Assembly: GCA_950022655.1 (NCBI GenBank)
Contig: OX465584.1
Coordinates: 58,624,335 to 58,688,334 of the forward strand
Direction: 5' to 3'
From: Alentia gelatinosa
Taxonomy: Eukaryota > Annelida > Polychaeta > Phyllodocida > Polynoidae
DNA: 64,000 nucleotides
This document shows, one piece after another, positions 33,611 to 44,202 of the stretch. The notes under the pieces were generated by a model. The model worked only from the letters and a program-made list of their open reading frames with translations. It was not told the DNA's origin and did no database searches. Every line of letters starts with the position of its first letter. The stretch's first letter is position 1. The translations under genes were made by a program, and so were the position numbers.

Positions 33611-33881
33611 CGTCCATATGCTCAGCATTACGAACACGCTCTCAACGGGCTTGCGAGAACGGTAAGAAGGAAATTGATGAGTGTTTGGTCTGTGTCCTCG
33701 TCCGCCATCGAGTTTGGAGTGTGCAGTAATATGTTTCTAATTTTTAGCTTTGCCTGGAAATATTTATCTCCCATTGACAACGAGTTATTATCTTAGCCTG
33801 GTATAAACGTCAATTTGCTCAGCATTACGAACTCGTTCTCAACGGGCTTGCAAGAACGGTAAATCGCTACGTAATTCATGC
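33611..33881. repeat. Duplicated module with a half hairpin
   Basis: Module GCTCAGCATTACGAAC...CTCAACGGGCTTGC appears at 33619-33663 and 33815-33858. Between them 33676-33735 carries the first arm of the hairpin at 60327 (TGTTTGGTCTGTGTCC...GCAGTAATAT) without a partner arm. Confidence 0.65.
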
Positions 33882-34544
33882 TGCCGATTCAGGGTTGAAC
33901 GATTAGTTAGGAGTCGATGAACCTGTTGCAGGCAAGTTACGTAACCCCTCAGTCCATGTCGGTCACCCAATCAGGGGCTATTTATCAAGGTTCCGTTATC
34001 AGCGACTGGATTTATTTACATGTTTATTAATAAACTTTTGACTGCTGATTTAGGCCCGGCGTCCACCTATTACGATAGAATCATAGACCTCCCGATATGG
34101 CACCGATACAAAATTTCAAAATCGGTGCCATATCGGGAAGGTGCAAAATCGTAGACATATGTCTAGACAAGCCGATCCACCACGCATTGTATGGGTTTTT
34201 TATCGGTGTCTAATCGTAGAAACGTGATCAACTGCCCCGATATTAGGTAACCTTCCAACGCGATTTTGATTTTTTATCGGGAGGTGCATCATAGACCATA
34301 TCGGAGCCATATCGTAGTAGGTGGACGCCGGGCCTTAGGAACATTGAATGACAAATCGTAGGGGACAAAAGATCATCTCCACGAGGGAGTTTCACTAATC
34401 GTTTGCTGGCCCTTCCCTAGCTGTCCTACACCTACCGACTCGGGCCGACTCCGTTAGGATGGCTCGCCTGAGACAAATTACCGTCCCTTTGTCACCGACA
34501 AAAGTACATCAATGTTCCGAAATCGGTAGATGTGTATCGGGCTT
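33882..34544. mobile_element. MITE family D, copy 3, split by family A
   Basis: CCGATTCAGGGTTGAACGAT at the left, AATCGGTAGATG then CGGGC at the right; the middle is occupied by a complete family A copy. Confidence 0.78.
34053..34334. mobile_element. MITE family A, copy 5 (nested in family D)
   Basis: GGCCCGGCGTCCACCTATTA to TAGTAGGTGGACGCCGGGCC with perfect TTA flanks at 34050-52 and 34335-37. Confidence 0.88.
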
Positions 34545-35558
34545 TATGGAAAATGAGCAATTGGTTTATAACAGCTTGAGTGCAACTAACATCAATACCT
34601 CTGAGCACACGCTAGGGATGATACCTCCCGCGTGTTATGATGTCATGCAGACCGTTGCAGTCTGCTATAATTCTCTGTACTCATGATTAGAAATCTGAGA
34701 GCAATCCAGGCAGCCGTGCAACATGAAATAGGGAACTGGTGCAACCCTCTCATGAGATCTCACACTCCCTAAATATCAATCAAAAAAATTATAAAATCTC
34801 TTTCTCCATATCTTTCAGCCTACGTGAGAATCTGGGCGCACATTGAAACCAGCCATAAGGACAAATAATGTATAAAAAGAAAGAGAAAAAAAGCTACGTT
34901 GAAGCTTTGATATGCTGGTTCCCTTTACAATTCAGCGGAATGTCAAGGAATTTCATTTCATGTCAGCCTCTGTATAACAGGTATCTCAGATATCTACGTT
35001 TGGGCGAAAATGTCAGCGTCAGCGTCAACTCGTCCGGTGGAGCTATGTTGTATAATGTGACGATCATAGAGCCAGATGTCACGGATCATCGTCAAATGGA
35101 CTGGGATAGGGGTAAAAAATAAAGTTAGAAGTATGGTAAATTAAAACTACACATGTACATTTTTCCATGGAGAGAGTATACTATCCTGCCAAAAAATGTG
35201 TAAATGGTCTAAAACAATTCCTTAACCTATGGGGGCCAGTTAAGAACAATAATTACCAACATAAATATATTTTTCTACTAATGCTGACCATTGCAAGTAT
35301 GATATATTCATTCTATCATGAAAAAAACCCAGCCTGTTTCGGTTTTTTTGGGCCTTCTAGCTCCGTTATTTATGATCCCACATAGGCAAAACCATAGTTC
35401 CCCTGTAAGGTCTGACTGAGCCTGACCAGGATACACAATAAAATAATAGATCTCTTTTAAACCTAGAGTTTTATTGAATGGAGAAGCAATAATGGTTATT
35501 TGACGACGATTCATGATATCTGGCCATATTCAGTCTCAAACTGAAAGCCTGACAGATT
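34545..35558. other. No gene recognised
   Basis: An acceptor-like ATATCTTTCAG at 34808-34818 precedes a short frame ending TSHKDK; too short to call. An 84-codon frame at 34868-35122 is also unrecognised. Confidence 0.35.
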
Positions 35559-35776
35559 GGGGTTTACTAGTTTCGTGACAACACAAGTAGCGCTGGCACA
35601 AAAGTGGCGCTGTAGTGTCACTGTTCGCAATACCGACATTGTGACACAACATGCGATAATAGATGTGACATGCGTTATGAAACATGACTTTGTTTTGTCC
35701 GTTCTTGCTTGAACTGTTGGTGCCGCTTTTTTTGTCTGTCGGACACTTTTGTCACTAAACTAGTGAAACAGGTCCC
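35559..35776. mobile_element. MITE family F, copy 2
   Basis: GGGTTTACTAGTTTCGTGAC to AAACTAGTGAAACAGGTC; shorter than the other copies. Confidence 0.7.
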
Positions 35777-36654
35777 TGGAGTTCGATCGTCGCTTGTGAC
35801 AAATTATTACCTTCTTAAACCCTTTCCCTGCAGCAACAGATTCCCGACTCACACTGCCTCACACTGCATGCAGTGCCTGCAATATCAACCCTACTCTCTT
35901 GTATGCTTTTAAATCCAGAAACATAATTTTGCTATTTTTCCAAAGTGACTGATGGTAATTTTCTATTCTAAATCAAGGACCCATATATATGCTCTTTGTA
36001 CTTTGTTAAAAGTTTGTAGAACATAAACAATTATTTCTCTTTCTATCGAAATATGTGTTTAATTGTCAATGATGCCTGGGGCCTGTTTAATAATCTAGGA
36101 TCATGCATAAAGACCCGTTTCTGTACCTCGTACAAGGGTTATTTTTTAATTATTTCTAAATTTGTTCACTAAGACAGTCCTAGCCATCCATAAGGTCGTC
36201 GATAAGTGTTGAATTAAGTTAACCCACATCGTCCCTGCGTATCCTTGTCGTACAGAAAAGGTGGCCAGGGACGATCCTAGATTATTATACGGGCTCCTGG
36301 AGACATCATGTATGACCCATTAGTGGGGATTTTTTTTATCAACAAAAAACCTCAATAATTTCTGTTTACTTCCTATTTGAAATTAGTGGATCCTGGAGAC
36401 CCATGATGATATTGTTCTCAGAGAAAATCTTCCACTGTTTCCACTGGAAATCTGGGTGCTGAAACTCGATTTTCCAATGACATTTAAGTCAAACATGCTT
36501 GAATCTGCGTGCATTTATTGGGACTGAAATAGGTCCATACATGCCTAGTATCAATTTTCCAATAGTCTGTCAAAAGTCCCGTGGAATTGCTTCGAGATTA
36601 CTGATAACATACTCATCGCTGGGAACGGTCGGTAAATGTATGCCTGGCTGACGC
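35777..36654. other. No gene recognised
   Basis: Contains ends GGCCTGTTTAATAATCTAGG (36072) and CCTAGATTATTATACGGGC (36277), a ~220-bp element of another palindromic family; a related end is at 3664-3682. Confidence 0.45.
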
Positions 36655-37062
36655 TTACAAGATCCGGTCGGCAAACTGGTCACTCTCCCAACAGAGATCT
36701 TGCGCTCTACTTCCTGTGGCCGCTTAAATCTCTGCCCCAACCTGCCTGTTTGGGCTCAAATCTGGCCCATACACCAGGTTTTGAAATATCCTAAATTCTT
36801 AGTGCTTTGGGGAGTATTTTGTGGTTAACATGTAAATAGATAGGTCAATGATTTACACTCATTTCTGTTATTTGTTATATCAAATCAAGTATAGTCTTAG
36901 GGATTACCTTCTTCATTCGAAGGCACCTCATGTGTTGCAGGGTTTTGTTTGTCAACATAACACATATGCTCACTCGAACAGGCAGTCTAATCAACAGTAG
37001 ATTCACATCATAAAGTGGTTTAGAGATGAAAAAGAAACAACTGGATTGTCTGTTAACCCCTT
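36655..37062 (+). repeat. Dispersed repeat family M, copy 2
   Basis: Matches 4262-4660 in the same orientation with scattered substitutions and indels. Confidence 0.6.
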
Positions 37063-37430
37063 TAACAATTCCTATATTTCCTAACTAATGATATGTGAGT
37101 TGTTGGACTTGTATAACTTTTGACAGTTGCCTTGTTTTGAATCTGAGATCTTCACTGGTCTCCCCTGTCTTTAGTGGATACCCAGGGAACAGGCTTTGGG
37201 TTGGGGCAGAGACTAAGCCAGCGCTAGCGCCGCGAAAGATCTGGGGGGAGAGTGGAGACTGGTGGGATTCTCATGGCCTGATAGGAGATGGCAGGTCATC
37301 AGGGAAGCGACCTTGTTTACCTATCCACACGGCTGCCTACATTCTCATGATATGTTTTTGCATAAACAGAGATTACTTACAATATGGAGTCATTTCTTGT
37401 GGCTCATCTTCTATTACCATAATATTAACC
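37063..37430. other. No gene recognised
   Basis: Part of a 142-codon open frame (37095-37523) that runs on into composite-element sequence; not a credible gene. Confidence 0.4.
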
Positions 37431-37510
37431 GTATATAAAACTAGTCTTTATTGTATTTATTACCCACCTACAATATCAATAACAAGTATGAATAATGAAT
37501 CGACGTATAG
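37431..37510 (+). mobile_element. Subfamily Ib fragment
   Basis: End of a hairpin arm (AAAACTAGTCTTTATTG) followed by TATTTATTACCCACCTACAA and ~30 bp of Ib body. Confidence 0.6.
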
Positions 37511-37520
37511 GATGACTATA

Positions 37521-37632
37521 TAATATTACCATGGTTTCGATCTGAGTGGCTATATTCTTCTTGTAGTTGTTACGTAGCGTCAATTACAAGAAATATGCAG
37601 CCACTCAGATCGAAATCATGGTAATGTTGTAT
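37521..37632 (+). repeat. Hairpin of composite element, subfamily Ia, reduced
   Basis: Arms AATATTACCATGGTTTCGAT and ATCGAAATCATGGTAATGTT; apex shortened and tip motif lost (TTGTAGTTGTTACGTAGCGT). Confidence 0.8.
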
Positions 37633-37848
37633 TTATTACTCACCTTTCGACTGATTATTAGGAAAACAACCTTTTAAATTATTAGAAATTTGATGCAGGC
37701 GCCGTGCATTGTTTATATAAATAGTTCATATAATGCCCGTCAGGTGGTCAAAAGAGCCGAATTCTCCTAGGAGAATACAGCTTTCCGTATTCTACTCAGT
37801 AGCGATCTGGAGGCTCCATAGGCTTAGTATGGAGACTGGTAATAAATA
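37630..37848 (+). mobile_element. Body of composite element, subfamily Ia
   Basis: TTATTACTCACC at the left, GGAGACTGGTAATAAA at the right (shortened end). Shares GCGCCGTGCATTGTTTAT with 3142-3371. It abuts sequence at 37850-38078 like the Ib interior (CCACAGCACTGTCAAGC). Confidence 0.72.
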
Positions 37849-38078
37849 TCGATAAGGCCACAGCACTGTCAAGCATGGGGGTAATTTTTTTTTATATACT
37901 TACACCAGCTATATTGTTCGCTAATTGTCCTTGTTTCCAGCATGTACAACGTTTTATGACAGTGAGATCTGATGGTAAATGAGATTATAAGGACTAACTG
38001 TAAATGATTCATATTGAATAAAAATCCATGAAACTTGCTTCGAAGTAAACAATGATTTGACTTCATCGTGGATGGGAC

Positions 38079-38240
38079 TTTATCCTACCCCTAATAAAAA
38101 AACTCCATATGCTTAACATTGGGTCACTGTATTCGGTCTGGAGTTCAGAAAAATGAAAAATATCGCTCTAGTGGGATACACTTGACAAATGACGTCATTT
38201 GTTAATGTAGAAGTAATTTAGACGGGCGGGGTAGGATAAA
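38079..38240 (-). mobile_element. Body of composite element, type II
   Basis: Ends TTTATCCTACCCCTAATAAA and CGGGGTAGGATAAA; shortest type II body (162 bp). Confidence 0.82.
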
Positions 38241-38241
38241 T

Positions 38242-38391
38242 TCTAAACCAAACTCGAGTTAGTCATGTTATTGTTCATCGCATTCCGGCAAGATCAAAAA
38301 TTACTGCTCTCGGCTTCGCCTTGCGCAGTAATATCGCGATCCTGCTGTCGTGCGACAAACAACAACATAACTAACTCTTGTTTGGTTTCTC
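38242..38391 (-). repeat. Hairpin of composite element, type II
   Basis: Arms CTAAACCAAACTCGAGTTAG and CTAACTCTTGTTTGGTTTCT continue inward. The minus-strand tip GGCGAAGCC contains GCGAAGC, a C(GAA)G triloop; AGTAATATC flanks it. Confidence 0.86.
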
Positions 38392-38505
38392 CATATTCTT
38401 CCTGCCGGAGATTCTGATATATCAGAATCTTCCGTCTGCCGATTCCTGGTGCTCTATGCATTTCCCATGGAGACTTCGTATTCGGTGGGTGATGTAAATC
38501 AGAAT
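38392..38505 (+). mobile_element. Far-end fragment of subfamily Ib body
   Basis: GGAGATTCTGATATATCAGA then GGTGCTCTATGCATTTCCCA and ATTCGGTGGGTGATG, as at the end of 50226-50627. Confidence 0.6.
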
Positions 38506-39097
38506 CTTTACTGAATGCAGCACAGTCTCAGCAACCTTTCTCCATCAGTGAACGCGAACTTTCTACATAGTGTGTCTTAATGATTCATTGTGACATTAAC
38601 TCGAAATTAGAAATTGTTACCATTCCATCTCATTATTCATCACATTACTGTTGAATCCCTTCATGGTGGTCACCCTCATCATAATAATCACCCATTATAC
38701 AGGAATAAGGACTGTTTACAGGTAAAAAGCTTCATATACACATATCCGTAGGTCTACGCCGTCATAGCTAAATCTTACTATACACAGGTAGGGGGAAAAC
38801 AAAAAAGGAAAAGTGGCTCACAGGGAGATAGTATATATTATCAGGTCTGTATTAGTTTTTTCTGTAACTATCTTATTTTATGTATTGCGTCTATCAGGTG
38901 TGTCTATGTTTCATCATCATCCTCTATGTTCCCATCCAATATTCTGGATATTTCGGATTCATACACGTGAAGAAGGTCGGAAAATTGTTAGAACAGTGAA
39001 CACTTTCAGGTTAATTAATTACCACGATTGTAGAATTAATAATCTTTCTATATTTTATATTCCGGTTATAAAAAGAAAAAAAAAAGAAAAAAAAGAA
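38506..39097. other. No gene recognised
   Basis: Unassigned; 98-codon frame at 38813 has no recognisable product. Confidence 0.4.
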
Positions 39098-39200
39098 GCA
39101 GTACTGTAACTGATTGAATTGATTGAACTTTATGGATGACATTGATATGATGTATATAACAAATCGTGAATAAACTGCTTAAAAAAAAATCCAAAAAAAA
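39098..39200 (+). mobile_element. Possible retroposed 3' tail
   Basis: GTGAATAAACTGCTT followed by A-runs; similar to GGTAAATAAAGTGCTTAAAA at 44839. Suggests LINE 3' ends, but no coding part is attached. Confidence 0.35.
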
Positions 39201-39239
39201 TCACCCATTGACTTGTTTAACAACTACTATATATATGCA

Positions 39240-39265
39240 TTATTATTATTATTATTATTATTAAT
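39240..39265. repeat. (ATT)n microsatellite
   Basis: About eight ATT units. A similar AAT-rich run is at 56640-56672. Confidence 0.85.
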
Positions 39266-39397
39266 ACTAGTATTATTACTATATACATCTATATAATTAT
39301 TTATCAGACAATATATAAAAGAGAACAGACCTAATTGTCCGGATGAGGCTCTTGATGTACCTCATTGAATTGACTTATTTGTATAAAAGGGTATAGT

Positions 39398-39470
39398 GGT
39401 AGACCGCTAAATGTACTTCATTGGCGAACTATATCAATAAAAAAAAAATAATAATAAAAAAAATTCTCTT
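39398..39470 (+). mobile_element. LINE 3' tail fragment
   Basis: GGTAGACCGCTAAATGTACT..CATTGGCGAAC..ATCAATAAAAAAA resembles the tail of the LINE ending at 41437. Confidence 0.45.
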
Positions 39471-39559
39471 CAGTTCTGATGGCTGCTCTGTGAGGCTGTT
39501 ATTCTGAATCTTTTTCTCTGTTTTTTTTTTATTATCTCACGTGATGGATGAGGATTCAT

Positions 39560-39859
39560 GGACCTGTTTCACTAGTTTCGTGACATGTCTGTGACACCGT
39601 ACAGACATTGGGGTTGTCTAGTTTCGTGATAACACAAGTAGCTGCCCTTAAGAAAAGACAGACCCCAAATATAAGGATTAGACTAATCTACACATCATGG
39701 ACTTGTTTCGCTAGTTTCGTGAAAAAAGTGTTAGACAGACATGAAAAGTGGCACCAACAGTGCAAGCAAGAACGGACAAAACAATGTCTAGTTCTTATGA
39801 AACTGGACACACCATCTAGACGCCATCTAGACATGTCACGAAACCAGTGAAACAGGTCC
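39560..39859. mobile_element. MITE family F, copy 3
   Basis: GGACCTGTTTCACTAGTTTC to AAACCAGTGAAACAGGTCC. Has an internal TTTCGCTAGTTTCGTGAAAA where a second end motif is embedded. Confidence 0.8.
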
Positions 39860-39879
39860 CTGGTAGATTCTTAGAGAAT

Positions 39880-39993
39880 ATATACACAATAATGACTAGT
39901 TTGGTGTACGAGTGGCCGTAATCTGCGAGTAGTTGACGTCGTCGACTTCGAGGAGATTGCGGATACTCGTGCACAAAACCAGTCGGTAGTGTA
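39880..39993 (+). repeat. Hairpin of composite element, subfamily Ib, reduced
   Basis: Arms ACACAATAATGACTAGTTTG and CAAAACCAGTCGGTAGTGT; the apex is cut to GTTGACGTCGTCGAC, so the tip module is missing. Confidence 0.8.
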
Positions 39994-40371
39994 TGTATTA
40001 CCCTCCTACAAGATTAATAACAAGTCTAAATATTGCCTAAAAAGAACATATAGTTCCAGATTACGCCATAGCGCCACAGCACTGTCAAACATGGTGGTAA
40101 TTCGGTGTATACTTATGCCTGTTATATAGTTCGGTATTTATCTGGGTTTTTATATGCAAAACGTTTTATGACAGTTATTTCTGATGGTAAATGAGATTAT
40201 TGTGACTGATTATAACTAATTAATATTGAATCAACATTAAATAAACCTATTTTGAAGCACATTATGAAGTGACCTCATTTTGGCAGGGACTTTTTTTCCA
40301 GAATCTCTGGGTAGCTAATTCCAGGTGCCCTATACATTTCCTATGGAGACTCCGTAATGGGTGGGTATTAA
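39994..40371 (+). mobile_element. Body of composite element, subfamily Ib
   Basis: TGTATTACCCTCCTACAAGA to TAATGGGTGGGTATTAAA; interior ATCTCTGGGTAGCTAATTCC shared with 50226-50627. Confidence 0.8.
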
Positions 40372-40639
40372 ACAGTTATCGTAGAACAGGTACATGCTTG
40401 AAGCTGGAAATGCTGTGTGATAAAATAGGTGACTATAGCAGCCTGTGTAGGGCTTCCTATCACATTTTAGCCTGGTCATATTCTGCATGTTAAGCTACGA
40501 CAGATGCGGTCTTATAGAAGATAACACAAATACATACACTGTAAAAATATCCCTGTAAGTTCTACGGTTTTTCCCTGACAACTCGGGTGCCAGTGAAAGG
40601 TAACCGTAATATTTTCTGACCGTACATGTTAGCTGTAAT

Positions 40640-41437
40640 ATACTGTATTTGGATGAACAGCCTTTTAAACCTAACACTAGGTTTAAGAAGAAAGTACTTT
40701 TTCAAATGCCTAAGCCCAGAACAGAAATGTTGAAGAAATCGCCAAATTATATAGGGATGGCTATGTGGAATTTCTTGCCAGAACATGTGAAAATAGCTGG
40801 TACAAAAACTCAGTTTAAAAAACTGTACAGGGTTCATGTGAATGCTAATATTGAAAAGTGAACTAAATCTCCTAAGGGGATGAGACCTTAGCTTTGGCTT
40901 TGGCCTTGTTTTTTGGTTATTACCTACTTATCTAAACTACTATTCTATTGCTACTGTATTATAACTTTTCATCTTATCATTATATGTAAGCCTGAATGTC
41001 TATGATAAACAAATAATTGTTTGAGCGTCCTTGACTGTATTAGTTAGAAATGACTACATTATTGTGGCGTCCGGAATGAACGCACTGACATATTCCTTTG
41101 TGACATTATTATCCTGAGATAATTGATATTTAATTGACTCTATTCATCCTTGATCATCCTTTGTAATACATCATTCACTCTTATTATATGTTCTTGGTGT
41201 AGGTTATGTGTGTTTCAGTCTATATGATATTGAAATAATTCGCTTATATGTAGTACTATAAAACTACACGGGCAATGAGGTAGTTCTACCTGTGTGTAGA
41301 AATTGAGGTAACTAGGTTGTTATTATCACATTATTGTATTGTATTATGCTAATTCACATGTTATATTGTAGAATTATTCTTGGAAGGTGGTCGACCGCGA
41401 CAATGAATGTAAGCGAACCTTATCCTGAATAAAAAAA
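40640..41437 (+). mobile_element. 5'-truncated LINE fragment with 3' UTR
   Basis: Coding end up to 40861, ~570 bp of AT-rich 3' UTR, ending GACCGCGACAATGAATG...CTGAATAAAAAAAAAA. No clear target duplication seen. Confidence 0.7.
40649..40861 (+). pseudogene. C-terminal part of a LINE reverse transcriptase
   Basis: Encodes the last ~70 residues: TRFKKKVLFQMPKPRTEMLK, then GMAMWNFLPEHVK and a final FKKLYR segment. The pattern PRT..F/MK.S..Y.G...WN.LP..VK...S...FKK is typical of LINE ORF2 C-termini. Lacks the polymerase and endonuclease, hence a 5'-truncated relic. A different subfamily from the LINE at 26674. Confidence 0.75.
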
Positions 41438-41623
41438 AAATTTAAAAAAAATAAAAATTTGGATAACGGTTCTTAAATTTACATATGAGAGGGCAAAACT
41501 GTATATTTATATGCAAAGCATAATGGCCTTTTAATAAGCATATACCAGAAATACAGTTTCTGATGCTCTCCAGACCTGTTTTATGTAAGAGCTATCCAGT
41601 ATCTGAATTCATATTTTAATTCC

Positions 41624-41925
41624 CACACCACATACACATGGTATGAGAAGGATTGGCCTTTTATATACCAGTAAATCTACCACTGCTAGGGGTGAAAGAG
41701 AAATGTGGCTTTACACCACACCACATACACATGGTATGAGAAGGACTGGCCTTTCATATACCAGTAAATCTACCACTGCTGGGGATGAAGAAGAAAGGTG
41801 GCTGTCGTGGGACTGGAACCCACACACTCCCGAAACCTCAGTGAAACCCCCGAGTTTGCAGTGTGACGCCCCCTCACACGTACACTGCACCGCTCGACCT
41901 CACTGACCATGTAATCTCTTCCCCG
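41624..41925 (-). mobile_element. tRNA-derived SINE-like repeat
   Basis: Minus strand: head near 41905 has GTCGAGCGGTGCAG (A-box-like) and GTGGGTTCCAGTCCCAC (B-box-like), resembling a class II (Leu/Ser) tRNA with a long variable part. The body is a 93-bp segment present twice in tandem (starts 41628 and 41721 on the plus strand). SINE assignment is inferred from the boxes. Confidence 0.5.
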
Positions 41926-42559
41926 GTGAATTTACATAGAAACATCAGTTCAATAGCTGTCTGTAGGGAAAACATCTGGAATCTTTTTGCTGCTCTTTTT
42001 TCATGATTTTGATTACCAACTGTGACTGTAAATGCTTTGTAGTGGGTATTGGTGCAGTGATCGGTTAGTGTTTCTTCATATACCCCAGATGCTAGCAGCT
42101 GGGGATTGCATGACTTTTTGTCAACATATTAGTTTCTCACCTCATCTGTCTGGTTACGCAATGCTTGTAGCCAGATAAACACCTAGCAACGTTTTCCTTA
42201 GCATTGGATGACTGGGTGTATGAGAGTAATACTTTGTTGGGTCCTGAGCCTAAGGAAATGTTGATGTAAAGTGTGTATATTACATATTGACTCAATAAAG
42301 AAACTTAAAAAAATATATATAAAAAGATATGTGTATATATATCATTTCTAGGCAAAGTGCAAAATCCTTGTAAAACAGACCATGTCACTATACGATTGGA
42401 AGCCGCTACTGAGTGACACCTGAACAGTGTGTGTGCTATTTTTTCTTCATCATTTCCATCTCCTCCTATGATGTGCTTGCTAAAGTTGAGTGACTTTGTG
42501 TATACTTTGTTTTCTATACCATCATTATCATCTTTATCATTGATCTTGATGTACATACT
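41926..42559. other. No gene recognised
   Basis: GACTCAATAAAGAAACTTAAAA near 42290 looks like a retroposed or transcript 3' end. No exon could be joined to it. Confidence 0.35.
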
Positions 42560-42710
42560 ATACGGAAACTGGCTTGCTGTCGTCGTACGTCAAAAATATG
42601 AGGTAGAATTATTGATCAGATACATCCCGAGGCTGAAGGCAGAGTGATGTATCTGATTGCTAATTTTACCAAGTATTTTGACGTACGAAGACAGTCAGCC
42701 CGTTTTCGTA
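42560..42710 (+). repeat. Hairpin of composite element, type III
   Basis: ~65-bp arms (ACGGAAACTGGCTTGCTGTC with GACAGTCAGCCCGTTTTCGT); tip ATCCCGAGGCTGAAGGCAG, a C(TGAA)G-like loop that departs from GNNA. Confidence 0.83.
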
Positions 42711-42849
42711 TTATTATATACCTAAAACTGGCGAAATTATAGCTAGTCACGTGATCACATACCCCTACACATACGTACGGCTATACATACGTCATGGGTA
42801 GCAGCGGGCAGTATGTGTGGTTCATACGGCTATAGGAATATAATAATAT
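42708..42849 (+). mobile_element. Body of composite element, type III
   Basis: TATTATTATATACCTAAAAC to GGCTATAGGAATATAATAAT; internal CATACGTACGGCTATACATA and GTAGCAGCGGGCAG as at 7981-8000 (inverted). Confidence 0.72.
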
Positions 42850-42937
42850 GTAACTTGTTTATATGAGCTATCCGCGAGACAATGGAAGATCTGCCTTTGC
42901 CTTTTTTACTAAAAAAAAAGAAAAGGATCGCATCGTC

Positions 42938-43170
42938 TCCTGCATGGAGTTGTCCCTATAAGTCCATATAAGGAATAGAGTAGACCGAGTAGCCAATGAC
43001 TGTATTCGCAGCAAACCCCGACCTTCACCCTGACCTCCTTACATGATATTTTCTAGCCCCTTGGGAGGGCAATACAGTCAAGAGTTGACTTACAATCTAA
43101 TGGGCCACAACCTACCTCTATTCTATGAGGGTGGTTGTGGCCCATTAGATTGTAGGTCAACTCTCGACTG
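42938..43170 (-). repeat. Dispersed repeat family L, copy 3, ending in an inverted duplication
   Basis: Matches 15101-15262 on the minus strand. Its end is duplicated head-to-head: 43075-43115 pairs with 43131-43170 over TGGGCCACAACC and CAATCTAATGG. Confidence 0.65.
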
Positions 43171-43189
43171 ATGTCTACGTCCCAAGGCG

Positions 43190-43475
43190 CTAGAAATTTG
43201 TGAAATTTCGTTTTTGGATCACGTGACATGACACGTGATACTTATCATTATTTTTCATTTCACTTAGAAAAATCAAATATGATGTCATATCTACATTTTC
43301 CGAAAGTTTCATGTTTATTAAGCCATTATTTTCAATTTTATTAAAAAAAACATATATTTTGCAAATGATGCCTCAAGGCATCACCCGGCCAGCACCAGAT
43401 GATGCCTTGAGGCATCACCCGGCCAGCCCTGGTTGATGCCTCAAGGCATCACCCGGCTTGAATGGGTTAACATGA
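43190..43475. mobile_element. TTAA-associated element family K, copy
   Basis: Three tandem palindromes GATGCCTCAAGGCATCACCC at 43366-43456, then GGGTTAA. Shares its AT-rich interior and TCACGTGA with 54531-54860. Confidence 0.55.
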
Positions 43476-43590
43476 ATCTGGCCATTGTTTATGATCCTGT
43501 ATTGACTGACTGCCGCAAATGTACCCAGCCCTGTTCTTATTTTTCTCCCCCCATGTTGTATGTATGAAGATAGATCTTTCATGGTTTCAG

Positions 43591-43731
43591 GGACAAAAAT
43601 GGGACACTCGCCACCGAATTTATGCGCCAAATAAAAGATCAGAAAAGGCTGCAAAAAGGGACAAAACTGTATCTTCGAGACTCAGAAAGTTTAGATATGA
43701 TGATCGTTGGATATTAGATGACTCCTTCTGA
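43591..43731 (+). CDS. Candidate 3'-terminal exon of a host gene, product unknown
   Basis: Follows a good acceptor (TTTCATGGTTTCAG at 43577-43590) and reads 46 codons in phase 0 to a TGA: GQKWDTRHRIYAPNKRS..., then a Lys-rich run (SEKAAKRDKTVSS) and an acidic hydrophobic end (RYDDRWILDDSF). An AATAAA lies at 43752, about 20 nt past the stop, and the region is not in any repeat family of the window. The end is charged and probably helical; no domain recognised. Earlier exons were not found; they could be kilobases upstream among the repeats. Coding status rests on the acceptor, an amino-acid-like composition and the poly(A) signal. Confidence 0.45.
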   Translation, partial: GQKWDTRHRIYAPNKRSEKAAKRDKTVSSRLRKFRYDDRWILDDSF

Positions 43732-44037
43732 GTTTATATGACATAAATATCAATAAAGGAATTAATTGTCAGGAGTACAGCTTTTTAACCAGCTTTTAAA
43801 AAAGCTTTGAAGAATATTCATGAAAATTCCACCTTGATAAAAAAAGCTATATGTTATTTCCGATTTCTATTTTTATTCATTAGAAAATACTTTCACTGTT
43901 GTTAATGGTTGATTTAATTGTCGCGGAATGTAGGTCTCAAACTGCAATTAGTATTTCTATTCAGAAAAAAATAAAATATTCAGGATAATGTTTTGTATCA
44001 CGTGATTTAAGACTCGAATTATGAGTTTTGACGAATG
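43732..44037 (+). other. Possible 3' UTR and AT-rich flank
   Basis: Poly(A) signal ATCAATAAAGG at about 43750; beyond it AT-rich sequence with a small TTTAACCAGCTTTTAAAAAA inverted motif. Confidence 0.35.
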
Positions 44038-44127
44038 TGTGCCCGTCCCCTTGTGGTATGACGTGCCACCAGCACCCGTCCTTAAGGCGGTAGCTCTGTA
44101 ACAGGTACCCATCCTTAAAGGGTTAAT
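44038..44127. mobile_element. Family K end fragment
   Basis: GTGCCACCAGCACCCGTCCT and CCATCCTTAAAGGGTTAA match, inverted, the end at 54531. Confidence 0.5.
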
Positions 44128-44202
44128 ATTGGGAACTTGTACTCAACACCCATAGAGTATTCAGAAAAAATGCCACAAGTGTTAACCCATTAGTGAATGT
44201 GA

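Noticed and set aside
34808..34870. Possible short terminal exon after ATATCTTTCAG
   Set aside because: Only about 15 codons; too short to support without splice data.
37095..37523. 142-codon plus-strand open frame
   Set aside because: Runs from unique sequence into subfamily Ib transposon sequence; no protein-like domain.
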